From contig CBDDDJ010000005.1 of the NCBI GenBank assembly GCA_965226475.1, positions 248,001-312,000 of the forward strand: DNA of 64,000 bases, given 5' to 3'. Positions 26,494 to 34,631 of the stretch are shown one piece after another. Source of the stretch: JASLMY01 sp965226475 (GTDB taxonomy: Bacteria; Pseudomonadota; Alphaproteobacteria; GCA-2731375). The stretch's first letter is position 1. Each line of letters begins with the position of its first letter. The notes beneath the pieces were generated by a model. That model searched no databases. It was not told where the DNA came from and saw only the letters and a list, made by a program, of their open reading frames with translations. Both the position numbers and the translations under genes were made by a program.

Positions 26494-27864
26494 CTAGGTC
26501 TCGGTCTCGTCGCCCGTCGCGGACTCGGCCCCCTCGCCTTCCCCGGCGTCCGGATCGGCCAGCAGTTCGTCTTTCGAGACGGGCTTGTCGCTCACCTGGG
26601 CGAGCTCCAAAATATAGTCGCAGACCTTGTCCTCCAAGATCGGCGCGCGGAGGCTCGCCTGCGCATCCGAATTGTTCTGGAAGAACTGGAAGACCTGGGT
26701 CTCTTGTCCCGGCATGGAGCGCGCCCGCTGCATGATCGCCCGGTTGACCTCCTCCTGGGAGACGTCGATGCCGTTCTCGGTTCCCACCTCCGAGAGCAGC
26801 AGGCCCAGGCGAACCCGGCGCTCGGCGATCCGGTTGTATTCCGCGCGGACCTCGTCCTCGGGATCGTCCAGGTCGGCGAGCGTCTTCTGCTGGCCCTCGA
26901 GTTCCCGCTCCAGTTGCTGCCAGATCGAATCGAACTCCATCTCGACCATCCCCGGTGGCACCTCGAAATCGTGGTTTTCCGCCAAATGATCCAACAGGCT
27001 TCGCTTCAGCCGCGCGCGGGAATGCTGCGCGAACTCGCCCTCGATCTGGCGGCGGACGTTGGTCTTGAGTTCTTCCAGGTTCTCGATCCCGAGCTGCTCG
27101 GCGAGCGCATCGTCGATCGCAACGGGGAGCGCGACCTTGACCGCCTTCACCGTACAGTCGAACAGGGCCGGCTTGCCGGCGAGGTTTGCCTCGGGATAGG
27201 CCTCGGGGAAGGTCACCTCGACCGACTTTTCCTCGCCCACCTTGGCGCCCACCAGCTGCTCCTCGAAACCGGGGATGAAACGACCGGAGCCGAGTTCCAG
27301 CTGGAAGTCATCGGCCGCGCCGCCCTCGAATTCCTCGCCGCCGACCCGGCCGACGAAAGCGATCACCACGGCATCACCCTCGCCGGCCGCCTCGCCCTCG
27401 GCGACATCGATGAAGGACTTCAGGTTGTCGGCGATCCCCTGGACGCGTTCGTCGATCTCCTCATCGTCCACCTCGACCTGCAAGCGCTCCAACTCGATCG
27501 AGCCGAAGTCCTTCGGTTTGATCACCGGCATCGCCTCGATTTCCATGGTGAATTCGAGGTCGCCGCCCTCCTCGAAACTGGTGATCTCGATTCTGGGCTG
27601 CATGGCTGGGCGAATTTCCTGGTCTTCAAGCGTCTTGGAAGCGGTCTCGTTCACCGTCTCCTCCAGGATTTCGCCCATTACCCGCTTGCCGTAGGTCTTG
27701 CGCAGCAACCCGACCGGCGCCTTTCCCGGGCGGAACCCCGGCACCGCGACCTGTTTGGATAACTCCGTCAGCTTCGAGGTCATCTTGTCTTCCAGCGTGT
27801 CCGCCGGAATCACGACCTGGAAAGCGTGCTTCAGCCCGTCGGACTGGGTCTCCGTCACCTGCAT
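26494..27864 (-). CDS. tig: trigger factor (ribosome-associated chaperone and prolyl isomerase)
   Basis: Trigger factor binds the ribosomal exit tunnel and protects nascent chains. The 456-residue product has the ribosome-binding tail with the signature GFRPGKAP near residue 45, the FKBP-type PPIase domain (GDAVVIAFVGRVGGEEFEGG, GSGRFIPGFEEQLVG) and the C-terminal arm domain. The start MQVTETQSDG at 27864 was chosen; the open frame runs far upstream through tRNA-Leu, which cannot be coding. The C-terminal tail is acidic. It heads the tig-clpP-clpX-lon-hup block. Confidence 0.97.
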   Translation of the reverse strand: MQVTETQSDGLKHAFQVVIPADTLEDKMTSKLTELSKQVAVPGFRPGKAPVGLLRKTYGKRVMGEILEETVNETASKTLEDQEIRPAMQPRIEITSFEEGGDLEFTMEIEAMPVIKPKDFGSIELERLQVEVDDEEIDERVQGIADNLKSFIDVAEGEAAGEGDAVVIAFVGRVGGEEFEGGAADDFQLELGSGRFIPGFEEQLVGAKVGEEKSVEVTFPEAYPEANLAGKPALFDCTVKAVKVALPVAIDDALAEQLGIENLEELKTNVRRQIEGEFAQHSRARLKRSLLDHLAENHDFEVPPGMVEMEFDSIWQQLERELEGQQKTLADLDDPEDEVRAEYNRIAERRVRLGLLLSEVGTENGIDVSQEEVNRAIMQRARSMPGQETQVFQFFQNNSDAQASLRAPILEDKVCDYILELAQVSDKPVSKDELLADPDAGEGEGAESATGDETET

Positions 27865-27962
27865 CGCGCGCACCCGAACTTTTTGCCAGTCATTATTACG
27901 AAAACATCGTCGACGAAGAATCGATGGCCCTCGCCGCCCTTGACGCGGCGGGATCGGATCGG

Positions 27963-28047
27963 TGGTGCGGGCGGAGGGACTCGAACCCCCACGACCGAAG
28001 CCACCAGGACCTAAACCTGGCGCGTCTACCAGTTCCGCCACGCCCGC
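27963..28047 (-). tRNA. tRNA-Leu (anticodon TAG)
   Basis: The minus strand gives an 85-nt class II tRNA: acceptor GCGGGCG with CGCCCGC, D-arm with GGTAGACGC, anticodon stem CCAGG/CCTGG with loop TTTAGGT (TAG), a long variable arm (TGGCTTCGGTCGTG), T-arm GGTTCGAGTCC, and encoded CCA at 27963-27965. It lies just upstream of tig, as in other alphaproteobacteria. Confidence 0.97.
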
Positions 28048-28149
28048 CGATACCCCTTCACGAGAACCTCGGCCCGCGCGGGGCGGCACTCTATAGCACA
28101 CCTGGATTTTCGAAGACCAGCGCAATTGACGAGATGGCCGGGTGGCTTC

Positions 28150-28863
28150 TCAATGTCCCCGTTTGTTGCCCCAGGCGAGCACGTGGAGCTGCGGCAAAAC
28201 GGTCGGCCGATACCAGCGGTCGGCGGCCAGTTTCTCGACCAGCCAGCGGTACCGGGCCATCAGTTCATCCGGCAGATCCTCGGGCGCGGGTGAGTCTTCC
28301 TCGGGAAAAGAGGGATTGCCGACCTGCAGGTAGAGAGGCAGATCGCCGTGCCGGTCCGCGAGCCCCCGGGCGAAGTCGTAGTCCGCCTCGTCGAATACGG
28401 TCACCTTGAGGGAGATCTCGGCACCACGCGCCTGATCGAGGCATCGCTGAAACATATCCCAATCGGGTGTCTCGCCGGACGAGGGCGGCTTGGGGCTCAG
28501 GAACAGCCAGTCGAGGGCCGCGAACCAGTCACGCGGCAGCGAGCCTTGGGTCTCCAGCGAGAACTCAAGCCCCCGCTCGTGGCCAATCGCGAGCAGGGGG
28601 GCGAGCTTCTGCATCGCCGGATTGCCGCCGGAGAGGCTGACCACGATCGGCACGCCGCCGGAAAGCGCGAAGACCTCGTCGATGATCCCTTCCGGCGTCA
28701 TCGTCCGCCATTCGCCCGCGCGTTCGGGAAGGACAGCGTAGAGCGTGTCGCACCACCGGCAGCGATAATCGCAGCCGCCGGTACGAACAAACACGGTCGG
28801 CCGTCCGATGAGCGGCCCCTCCCCCTGGACGGTCGGGCCGAAGATCTCGACGACGCGGATCAC
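28150..28863 (-). CDS. queE: 7-carboxy-7-deazaguanine synthase
   Basis: QueE is a radical SAM enzyme that makes 7-carboxy-7-deazaguanine, a queuosine precursor. The 237-residue product starts VVEIFGPTVQGEGPLIGRPTVFVR and has the cluster-binding Cys residues C31, C35 and C38 in GGCDYRCRWCDT, then SLSGGNPAM and LETQGSL. The GTG start at 28863 overlaps the queD stop (GTGA), which argues for coupled translation. The extended ATG upstream lies inside queD and was rejected. The next pathway enzyme, QueC, is not in this window. Confidence 0.94.
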   Translation of the reverse strand: MIRVVEIFGPTVQGEGPLIGRPTVFVRTGGCDYRCRWCDTLYAVLPERAGEWRTMTPEGIIDEVFALSGGVPIVVSLSGGNPAMQKLAPLLAIGHERGLEFSLETQGSLPRDWFAALDWLFLSPKPPSSGETPDWDMFQRCLDQARGAEISLKVTVFDEADYDFARGLADRHGDLPLYLQVGNPSFPEEDSPAPEDLPDELMARYRWLVEKLAADRWYRPTVLPQLHVLAWGNKRGH

Positions 28864-29393
28864 GCGGCGTACTCGGCCATGGAGTTGGGGGTTTCCCAGA
28901 CCCGGACTCGGACGAGACGGGCGACGCCCAGGCTCCGTGCCTCCACGCCACCCGCCAGCCGGTCGAACCAATGGGCCGCCAGCCGTTCCGCCGTCGGCTG
29001 GGCCGCCATGACGTAAAGCTTGGTGGCGAGGCGGGTTTCCGTCGTCTCGCAATGGCCGTCGTGGACGACCCGATCGCGGATCCGTGCATGCCAGGCCTCG
29101 AAATCGTCCCCTTCCGGGGTGAACATGGCCAGCAGTTCGCGGTCGTCGATCCCGGCGATGAACCCGTGGTCACAAGGGCCTTCGACCAGGCGGGCGAGCT
29201 CCTCGGCGAGAAAGCCGAAGTCGATCACCATGTCGCTCTGCTCGCCGTCCCGGTGCAATTCGCCCTCGCCCGCCACGCAGACCGCCTCGATGACGAAGCG
29301 ATGGCCATGCAGGTGCCGGCATTTCGAGCCATGCGTCATCACGCGGTGGCCAGCGTCGATTTGCAGCCGTCGCGATATGGTGTAGGTCGACAT
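28860..29393 (-). CDS. queD: 6-carboxytetrahydropterin synthase
   Basis: QueD converts dihydroneopterin triphosphate to 6-carboxy-tetrahydropterin for queuosine synthesis. Zinc ligands H16, H29 and H31 are visible in DAGHRV and CRHLHGHRF, with the catalytic Cys C25 and later DHGFIAG and PTAERLA. At 177 residues it is longer than the common 120-residue form; the extra sequence is an insert of about 45 residues around ELLAMFTPEGDDFEAWHARIRDRVVHDGH. It overlaps queE by 4 bp and forms a two-gene queuosine unit. Confidence 0.92.
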   Translation of the reverse strand: MSTYTISRRLQIDAGHRVMTHGSKCRHLHGHRFVIEAVCVAGEGELHRDGEQSDMVIDFGFLAEELARLVEGPCDHGFIAGIDDRELLAMFTPEGDDFEAWHARIRDRVVHDGHCETTETRLATKLYVMAAQPTAERLAAHWFDRLAGGVEARSLGVARLVRVRVWETPNSMAEYAA

Positions 29394-29459
29394 CGCGTCA
29401 TCATCCGAGTCTTCGCGCGCGCAACTCCGGCGCCGCCGGCGGTCTTTTACACCAGGGCG

Positions 29460-30077
29460 CTAGAGAAGCCCATGCCCCCGAAGCGTCGCCGCCAAACCTT
29501 CGCCGCCCTGGAAATGATGGGCCCGAAGGCCGGCCCGTCGCGCGCCCGCGACGTTGGCCGGCACATCGTCGATGAAAATGGCGCGGCCGGGTTCGATGCC
29601 GTGGCGGCCGATCAGACGCCGAAAGATCTCCGGCCGGGGCTTGCGTGTCCCCTCGAAACCGGAAATCACCAGTCCGTCGAAAAGCTCCAGCCATTCGAAC
29701 AACCGCTCGGCGTGCCGCCAGGTCTCCGCCGACCAATTCGAGAGCACGTAGAGCCGCACGCCCCGCGCCTCGAGCTGTTTCAGGATAGCCACCGTGTGGT
29801 CGATCTGGCCCCGGATCATTTCCGACCAACGCTCGAAGTAAGCCTCGATGAGCGCGCGGCGATGGGGATGGGCCGCGACGAGATCGGCGATGCCGTCGGC
29901 GAAACTTTGTCCCTCGTCGTGCTTTTCGTTCCAATCCTGGGTCGTGACCGTCGCTAGAAAATGTTCCATCTCGGCTTCGTCGTCGAAGAGCTTGGCGTAG
30001 AGGTTGCGGGGATCCCAATCGACCAGAACGCCGCCCATGTCGAAGACGACCGTGTCGAGGGCGTCAGATGACGACAT
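29460..30077 (-). CDS. HAD-superfamily hydrolase (subfamily IA, YihX-like)
   Basis: The 205-residue product has the HAD motifs in order: FDMGGVLVDWDP (nucleophile D13; the second motif-I Asp is Gly, as in many YihX/DxGGVL proteins), YVLSNWSAE (motif II Ser/Asn), GTRKPRPEIF (Lys) and IFIDDVPANVAGA (motif IV). A helical cap lies between motifs I and II. It probably dephosphorylates a small metabolite such as a sugar phosphate. ATG 30077 lies inside the end of the transketolase-like gene (14-bp overlap), so the two are likely coupled. Confidence 0.88.
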   Translation of the reverse strand: MSSSDALDTVVFDMGGVLVDWDPRNLYAKLFDDEAEMEHFLATVTTQDWNEKHDEGQSFADGIADLVAAHPHRRALIEAYFERWSEMIRGQIDHTVAILKQLEARGVRLYVLSNWSAETWRHAERLFEWLELFDGLVISGFEGTRKPRPEIFRRLIGRHGIEPGRAIFIDDVPANVAGARRAGLRAHHFQGGEGLAATLRGHGLL

Positions 30078-32448
30078 CGCGGCCCTCGCGGCTGAGGCAG
30101 GCCGCGGCGCAGGCATCGAGGATCGCCGCCTCGTCGATGCCGTGGATGCGATAGAGGTCGAGAATATCGCCGGACTGGCCAAAGCTCTCGACACCCAGGC
30201 TGAAGACCCGCCGCCTCGAGGCGGAGCCGAGCCATGAGAGGACCGAGGGATGGCCATCGATCACGGTGACCAGGGCCGCGTCGGGCGCCAATGGGTCCAA
30301 CAGCCGGCCGATATGGCTGCGGGCCGCCCGTTCGCCACCCGCGCGGCGGCGCCAGGCCCGGTTCCATTCGGCGTAGGCGAAATCAGCCGAGGTTACCGCC
30401 AGCAGGCCGGCGCCCGGAATGTCCTCCAGGATCTGGGCGTGCGCCGCCTCGGCTTCCGCCGCCACGGCCCCCATGTAGACGATCGCCAGTTCCGAGCCCT
30501 CCGAAGGGGGCACGCGCCAATAGGCACCAGCCAGGATTTCGGCTTCGAGTTCGGGCGTCATCTCGCGCTCGGGCTGCTTCAGGGAGCGTGTCGAGAGGCG
30601 GAGGTAGACCGAACCGCCATCCTCCGCCTGCATGTGTTCGAAGCCCCATCGCATGATCACGGCCAGTTCGTCGGCGAGTGCCGGCTCGAACGCGGCGAGC
30701 TTGTCCTGACCCATGCCGATGAGGGGCGTCACGATCGACTGATGCGCGCCGCCTTCGGGCGCCAGCGTGATGCCGGATGGCGTCGCCACCACCATGAAGC
30801 GGGCATCCTGGTAACTGGCGTAGTTGAGGGCGTCAAGGCCGCGCTTCACGAACGGATCGTAAAGCGTGCCGATGGGGAGCAGGCGAGCGCCGAACAGTTC
30901 GCTGGAGAGGCCGAGGGCGGCCAACAACAAGAAGAGATTGTTCTCGGCGATGCCGAGTTCGATGTGCTGGCCGTTCTGCCCCATCTGCCAGCGTTGGGCG
31001 GAGACTACCTTCTCCTCGCGGAAAACATCCTCGCGGCGGTGGCGATCGAAGATGCCACGCCGGTTGACCCAACCGCCAAGGTTGGTCGAGACGGTGACGT
31101 CCGGCGAGGTCGTCACGAGGCGATCGGCGAATTCTCCCTGTTGGGCGGCGATATCGTAGAGGATGCGGCCGAAGGCTTCCTGGGTCGACGCCTCCTCGGC
31201 CACCGCCAGCGGCAGGCGATCCGGTATGGCGATCCGGGGGGCGGACCGAACCCGCGAGCGGTCGGAATTGAAGGGCGCGCGGCCGATGAAGGCCCGGAGT
31301 TCGTCGGCCGAGACGTCGAGGCCGGTGAACGCGTCCCACTCCTGGCCATCCGCGATCCCCATGTCCGTACGGAAGTCCGCCATCTGATCGGGGTTCATCA
31401 GGCCGGCGTGATTGTCCTTGTGGCCGGCGAAGGGGAGGCCGTGACCCTTGATCGTATAGGCGATGAAGCAGGTCGGCGCGTCGCCCTCGGTGGTCTCGAA
31501 GGCCTCCAGGACGCTTTCCATGTCCTGGCCGGCGAGATTGGTCATCAGCCCATGCAGGCTCGCGTCATCGTGTGCGTCGAGCAGACGACGGATGCCCCGG
31601 ATATCGCCCAGGTCGCGGGTCAGATGCTCGCGCCAACCGGCGCCTCCCTTGTAGGTCAGCGCCGAATAAAGCGAATTCGGGCAATCGTCGATCCATTGGC
31701 GAAGTTGATCACCATCCTCGGCGAGGAAGGCGCTCTCGAGCTGCTTGCCGTACTTCAGCGTGATAACTCGCCAGCCGGTGGTGCGGAAGATATCGTCGAC
31801 CCGGGCGAAGAGGCGGTCGGAAATCACCGAATCGAGACTCTGCCGATTGTAGTCGACGACCCACCAGGTATTGCGGATATCGTGCTTCCAGCCCTCCAGC
31901 AGCGCTTCGAAGATGTTGCCCTCGTCGAGTTCCGCGTCGCCCATCAGCGCCACCATGCGCCCGGTCGGCGTTCCCTCGCTCAGCAGGCCCTTCATCGAGA
32001 CATAGTCCTGCACCAGGCTGGCGAAGGCGGTCATGGCGACACCGAGACCGACGGAGCCGGTGGAGAAGTCGACTTCGTCGGAATCCTTGGTCCTTGAAGG
32101 ATAAGACTGCGCGCCGCCGAGGGCGCGGAAGTTTTCGAGCTTCTCTCGGCTCTGCCGGCCAAGAAGATACTGGATGGCGTGAAAGGCCGGACTCGCGTGC
32201 GGCTTCACCGCGACCCGGTCCTCGGGCTTGAGAATGTGGAAATAGAGCGCCGTCATCAGCGTCGACAGACTGGCCGACGAGGCCTGATGGCCGCCGACCT
32301 TGAGGCCATCGCGGCTGGGCCGGACATGGTTGGCGTGATGAATGATCCAGCTCGACAGCCAAAGCACCTTCCGCTCCAGCGCCAACAGGCAGGCGAGGTC
32401 GTCCTGGCTGGCGCGCGACGCCGCCTCGGTCCCGATCATGGTTGCCAT
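30064..32448 (-). CDS. homodimeric 2-oxoacid dehydrogenase E1 / transketolase-like enzyme
   Basis: The 794-residue protein is a thiamine-diphosphate enzyme with the three-domain transketolase fold. It includes the TPP motif GDAELDEGNIFEALLEG ending in VVDYNRQSLD, GHGLPFAGHKDNHAG, the pyrimidine-domain Glu in HIELGIAENNLFLLLAALG and a C-terminal domain (GVESFGQSG). It resembles the AceE-type E1 and MdeB (2-oxobutyrate dehydrogenase E1 of the pseudomonad mde cluster) more than plain transketolase. It differs from the alpha2beta2 E1 whose beta subunit is at 63894. The ATG at 32448 has GAGAGG upstream. An ArsR-type regulator is the next gene upstream on the same strand. The substrate is probably a 2-oxoacid. 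Confidence 0.85.
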   Translation of the reverse strand: MATMIGTEAASRASQDDLACLLALERKVLWLSSWIIHHANHVRPSRDGLKVGGHQASSASLSTLMTALYFHILKPEDRVAVKPHASPAFHAIQYLLGRQSREKLENFRALGGAQSYPSRTKDSDEVDFSTGSVGLGVAMTAFASLVQDYVSMKGLLSEGTPTGRMVALMGDAELDEGNIFEALLEGWKHDIRNTWWVVDYNRQSLDSVISDRLFARVDDIFRTTGWRVITLKYGKQLESAFLAEDGDQLRQWIDDCPNSLYSALTYKGGAGWREHLTRDLGDIRGIRRLLDAHDDASLHGLMTNLAGQDMESVLEAFETTEGDAPTCFIAYTIKGHGLPFAGHKDNHAGLMNPDQMADFRTDMGIADGQEWDAFTGLDVSADELRAFIGRAPFNSDRSRVRSAPRIAIPDRLPLAVAEEASTQEAFGRILYDIAAQQGEFADRLVTTSPDVTVSTNLGGWVNRRGIFDRHRREDVFREEKVVSAQRWQMGQNGQHIELGIAENNLFLLLAALGLSSELFGARLLPIGTLYDPFVKRGLDALNYASYQDARFMVVATPSGITLAPEGGAHQSIVTPLIGMGQDKLAAFEPALADELAVIMRWGFEHMQAEDGGSVYLRLSTRSLKQPEREMTPELEAEILAGAYWRVPPSEGSELAIVYMGAVAAEAEAAHAQILEDIPGAGLLAVTSADFAYAEWNRAWRRRAGGERAARSHIGRLLDPLAPDAALVTVIDGHPSVLSWLGSASRRRVFSLGVESFGQSGDILDLYRIHGIDEAAILDACAAACLSREGRDVVI

Positions 32449-32542
32449 GGATGGCCTCTCGTCGTAACGCCCGGGGCGGCGATGGCGCCCCGTCGCGTCT
32501 CGCCGCCAGTATAAGGGGGGTCCGTGTGGCGGCCAAACCGGG

Positions 32543-32866
32543 CTACGTCTCCAGCGCGGCGTCCCGAGCCTCTCCATCGTAAAGATACGCGAAGGCGCAG
32601 AGCAGCAAGCGGACCCGGTGGTCGGCGATGCCATAGCGCGAATGCAGGCTCTCGCGGTTTTCGGCGATCACGCCCAGCCGGCGGAGCGCGACCACCTGCT
32701 GCGAGGCGACGGCATAGGTAACGTCCAACGCATCGGCGATTTCATTGACCCGCCAGGAGCCGTTCGACAGCAGTTGGAGGATGCGGACGCGGGTTCCGCT
32801 CGAAAAGGCCTTCGCCAAGTAGGAAATGCGTTCGGCGTTTCGATCGACGACGCTGGTCTCGGGCAT
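32543..32866 (-). CDS. ArsR-family winged-helix regulator
   Basis: The 107-residue protein is a small HTH_20/ArsR-like repressor: RISYLAKAFSSGTRVRILQLLSNGSWRVNEIADALDV (helices 1-3), TYAVASQQVVALRRLGVI (recognition helix) and a wing ENRESLHSRYGIADHRV. No metal-binding Cys pair (CxC) is present, so metal sensing is unlikely. It is 94 bp upstream of the transketolase-like gene on the same strand and probably controls it, as the paired regulators of mdeB-type genes do. The start at 32866 has GAGGGA upstream; an ATG ten codons earlier has none. Confidence 0.85.
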   Translation of the reverse strand: MPETSVVDRNAERISYLAKAFSSGTRVRILQLLSNGSWRVNEIADALDVTYAVASQQVVALRRLGVIAENRESLHSRYGIADHRVRLLLCAFAYLYDGEARDAALET

Positions 32867-32929
32867 CGGTTTTCCCTCGGGTGAATTCCGAAGCAATGCG
32901 AATCGATACTATTCTACGGCAGTTGCGCT

Positions 32930-33445
32930 CTATTGATGCCCTTCACTGTGAAGATCCTCGGAGCTTCGAGCTTTCAGAAGACGGCGACAATTTTCCAGCA
33001 GTTCACTATCGGTTGCAATGTAGAGCGGCTGACCGTCGTATCGGAGTTCCCCGCTCGTGATGTCGAAGGTCACTCGGCCCAAATCGGCCTCGAGGCGCGG
33101 CCGGACTGGATCGGCACGTCGGCGACGAATTGGCCAATTTCGACGCCGCCCGAACAGCCTGGATCGCCGATTATCCGGACCGGAGATGGGGAGCGGCAGC
33201 AGCAATTCGAATTCAATACGGGTTGGCGTTTCGATTCGGAGCCCACCGGAGCCCTCCGCCGGCACGACTGGCCGGCCGCGCACGTCGACACCGGGGCGAA
33301 ATATGACGTCCGGCTCCGCCACGTGGACCACGATGCGCGCGCAGGTGCGACGATCGAGGACGGCATGCGATACCTCGTGCGCGTCCGCCGTCGCGGCAAG
33401 GAGCGGCAATAGTATCGCCATGAGTATCGACGGTCTCGGGATCAT
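32930..33445 (-). CDS. hypothetical secreted protein
   Basis: The 171-residue product begins with a signal peptide (MIPRPSILMAILLPLLAATADA, cleavage likely before HEVSHAV). The mature part has a beta-rich look (CARIVVHVAEPDVIF, IETPTRIEFELLLPLPIS) and a very basic stretch (RRSRLFGRRRNWPIRRRRADP), then VTFDITSGELRYDGQPLYI. Two Cys residues (RTCARI, LENCRRLL) could form a disulfide. I do not recognise the family. It lies 63 bp upstream of the ArsR gene on the same strand; whether it belongs to that unit is unclear. Confidence 0.55.
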   Translation of the reverse strand: MIPRPSILMAILLPLLAATADAHEVSHAVLDRRTCARIVVHVAEPDVIFRPGVDVRGRPVVPAEGSGGLRIETPTRIEFELLLPLPISGPDNRRSRLFGRRRNWPIRRRRADPVRPRLEADLGRVTFDITSGELRYDGQPLYIATDSELLENCRRLLKARSSEDLHSEGHQ

Positions 33446-33487
33446 GCCGAGAAGGCTGCATTCAAATCTTGAAGATTTCGTGAGCAA

Positions 33488-33859
33488 AGTTCACTATTTA
33501 CAAACCAAAAAGGGGCCGCGCGATCTTCGCGCGGCCCAAATTTTGGGAGGAAACGCCTTCAAGCGTGCTTTGGAGAACAACACCTCGAAAGCAATGTAAT
33601 TATGCGATTGAGAGCGTGGGTTGACAAGCAAGAGGCCAAGCAGAGTCCGGTCGAGCAGTCAATAATCGTTCTGAATTCAAATGGTTAACGGAACTATAAG
33701 CGAATTTCCAAATCTCCGGAAATAGCGTGCAAAACCACGCTTTCATGGCATTTTGCCGACGAATCGGACGAATCGGCGGCTCACTCAAGGCAATTCAGGT
33801 TCGGTCCGCTGGGCGGTGTGGATCAAACTCGAGCCGCTTTAGCATTGGAATAACCACGC
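33488..33859. other. 372-bp non-coding, AT-richer region
   Basis: No convincing gene is seen here; base composition drops well below the neighbours, especially at 33590-33760. It contains a strong hairpin (33513-33537). On the plus strand a leader-like GGGAGGAAACG at 33545-33555 is not followed by a usable start codon, so it may be the remains of a deleted gene's 5' end. In other alphaproteobacteria proS and the lolCD genes follow DUF1467 at this place; they are missing. Confidence 0.6.
33513..33537 (-). terminator. strong rho-independent terminator
   Basis: GGGCCGCGCGA and TCGCGCGGCCC pair perfectly over 11 bp with loop TCT. On the minus strand the stem is followed by CCTTTTTGG, a good U-tract, so it would end transcripts coming from the nuo/DUF1467 unit 320 bp upstream. 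On the plus strand AAATTTT follows, so weak bidirectional action is possible. Confidence 0.75.
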
Positions 33860-34117
33860 CTACCGTGCGACGAAATCCCGAAATCCCAGTAGGTCGTATT
33901 CCTGGACCACATAGAACACGCCCCAAAGAACGCCGGCGACGATCGTCGTGATGCCGGCCTTCAGCCAGAGCAAGGGACGGACGGGAGCGCTCTCCGCTTG
34001 GCCCGGTTCCAACGCCTCGCCCGCCTCCTCCGCCGTGCGCACGCCGATGGGCAGTGCCATGAAGAAGACGATGCCCCATATCAGGGCATAGACCAGAAGT
34101 CCGCTCGCGACACCCAC
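33860..34117 (-). CDS. DUF1467 family membrane protein
   Basis: The 85-residue protein has two predicted membrane helices (SGLLVYALIWGIVFFMALPIGV and LWLKAGITTIVAGVLWGVFYVV) joined by an acidic linker. This is the form of DUF1467, a small alphaproteobacterial inner-membrane family without known role that lies next to methylmalonyl-CoA epimerase and proS. The start is GTG at 34117, 24 bp after the restored end of the epimerase gene. It is the last gene of the nuo-led series. Confidence 0.85.
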   Translation of the reverse strand: MGVASGLLVYALIWGIVFFMALPIGVRTAEEAGEALEPGQAESAPVRPLLWLKAGITTIVAGVLWGVFYVVQEYDLLGFRDFVAR

Positions 34118-34141
34118 GGGCTCTTGCTCCGCCTCTCCGGT

Positions 34142-34618
34142 TCAGACCTGTTCCAATTCGACGAGAGTACCGCAGAAGTCCTTGGGATGGAGGAACAGAA
34201 CCGGCTTGCCATGGGCACCGGTCCGGGGCGGTTCAGACCGCCGTCAGAAGTCCTTGGGATGGAGGAACAGAACCGGCTTGCCATGGGCACCGGTCCGGGG
34301 CTCGCCGTCGCCGATGACGCGCGCGCCTTCGCCCGCCAACCGCTCGCGGGCGGCGATGAGGTCGTCGACCTCGTAACAGACGTGATGCATGCCACCGGCC
34401 GGATTGCGGGCCAGGAAGGCGGCGACCGGGGACGTCTCGCCCAAGGGTTCCAGCAGCTCGATCTTGGTGTTTTCCAATTCGACGAATACCGTGGTAACGC
34501 CGTGATCCGGCAAAGCCGAGGGCGCGGAAACGCTGGCGCCGAGGGTATCGCGATAGACCGCGCTCGCGGCGCTCAGGTCCGGGACCACGATCGCCACGTG
34601 ATTGAGCCGTCCGATCAT
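34142..34618 (-). pseudogene. mce: methylmalonyl-CoA epimerase, interrupted by an internal tandem duplication
   Basis: The enzyme interconverts the R and S forms of methylmalonyl-CoA for propionate and odd-chain acid use. The first 124 codons (MIGRLNHVAIVVPDLS to HGKPVLFLHPKDF) are a standard VOC-fold epimerase with metal ligand H7 and the HHV pair near 78-79. Then TGA occurs at 34244-34246. Reading through it in the same frame gives RRSEPPRTG, a second copy of AHGKPVLFLHPKDF, and the normal end CGTLVELEQV with TGA at 34142. A 72-bp in-frame duplication thus inserted a stop before the last ten residues, which include the C-terminal Glu metal ligand of this family. The product is probably inactive. 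Confidence 0.85.
34173..34301. repeat. 72-bp-period tandem duplication inside mce
   Basis: Two identical 57-bp segments, 34173-34229 and 34245-34301, are offset by exactly 72 bp (24 codons) with 15 bp between them. Because 72 is a multiple of three the frame is kept, but the junction makes an in-frame TGA. Replication slippage or a local assembly duplication could explain it. Confidence 0.9.
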
Positions 34619-34631
34619 CCCATCCTCTCCT

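Noticed and set aside
27865..28125. N-terminal extension of the trigger factor frame
   Set aside because: The extension would be translated from tRNA-Leu and lacks similarity to trigger factor; the start at 27864 matches the family.
28150..29393. queE-queD without queC as a sign of pathway loss
   Set aside because: queC is often located elsewhere in alphaproteobacteria, so absence from this window means little.
33600..33788. 62-codon minus-strand frame in the AT-rich gap
   Set aside because: No ribosome-binding site, irregular composition and no recognisable motif; probably chance.
34244..34246. TGA in mce as a selenocysteine codon (normal protein has Cys soon after)
   Set aside because: The TGA lies at the junction of a tandem duplication, no selenocysteine element is seen after it, and the epimerase has no catalytic Cys.
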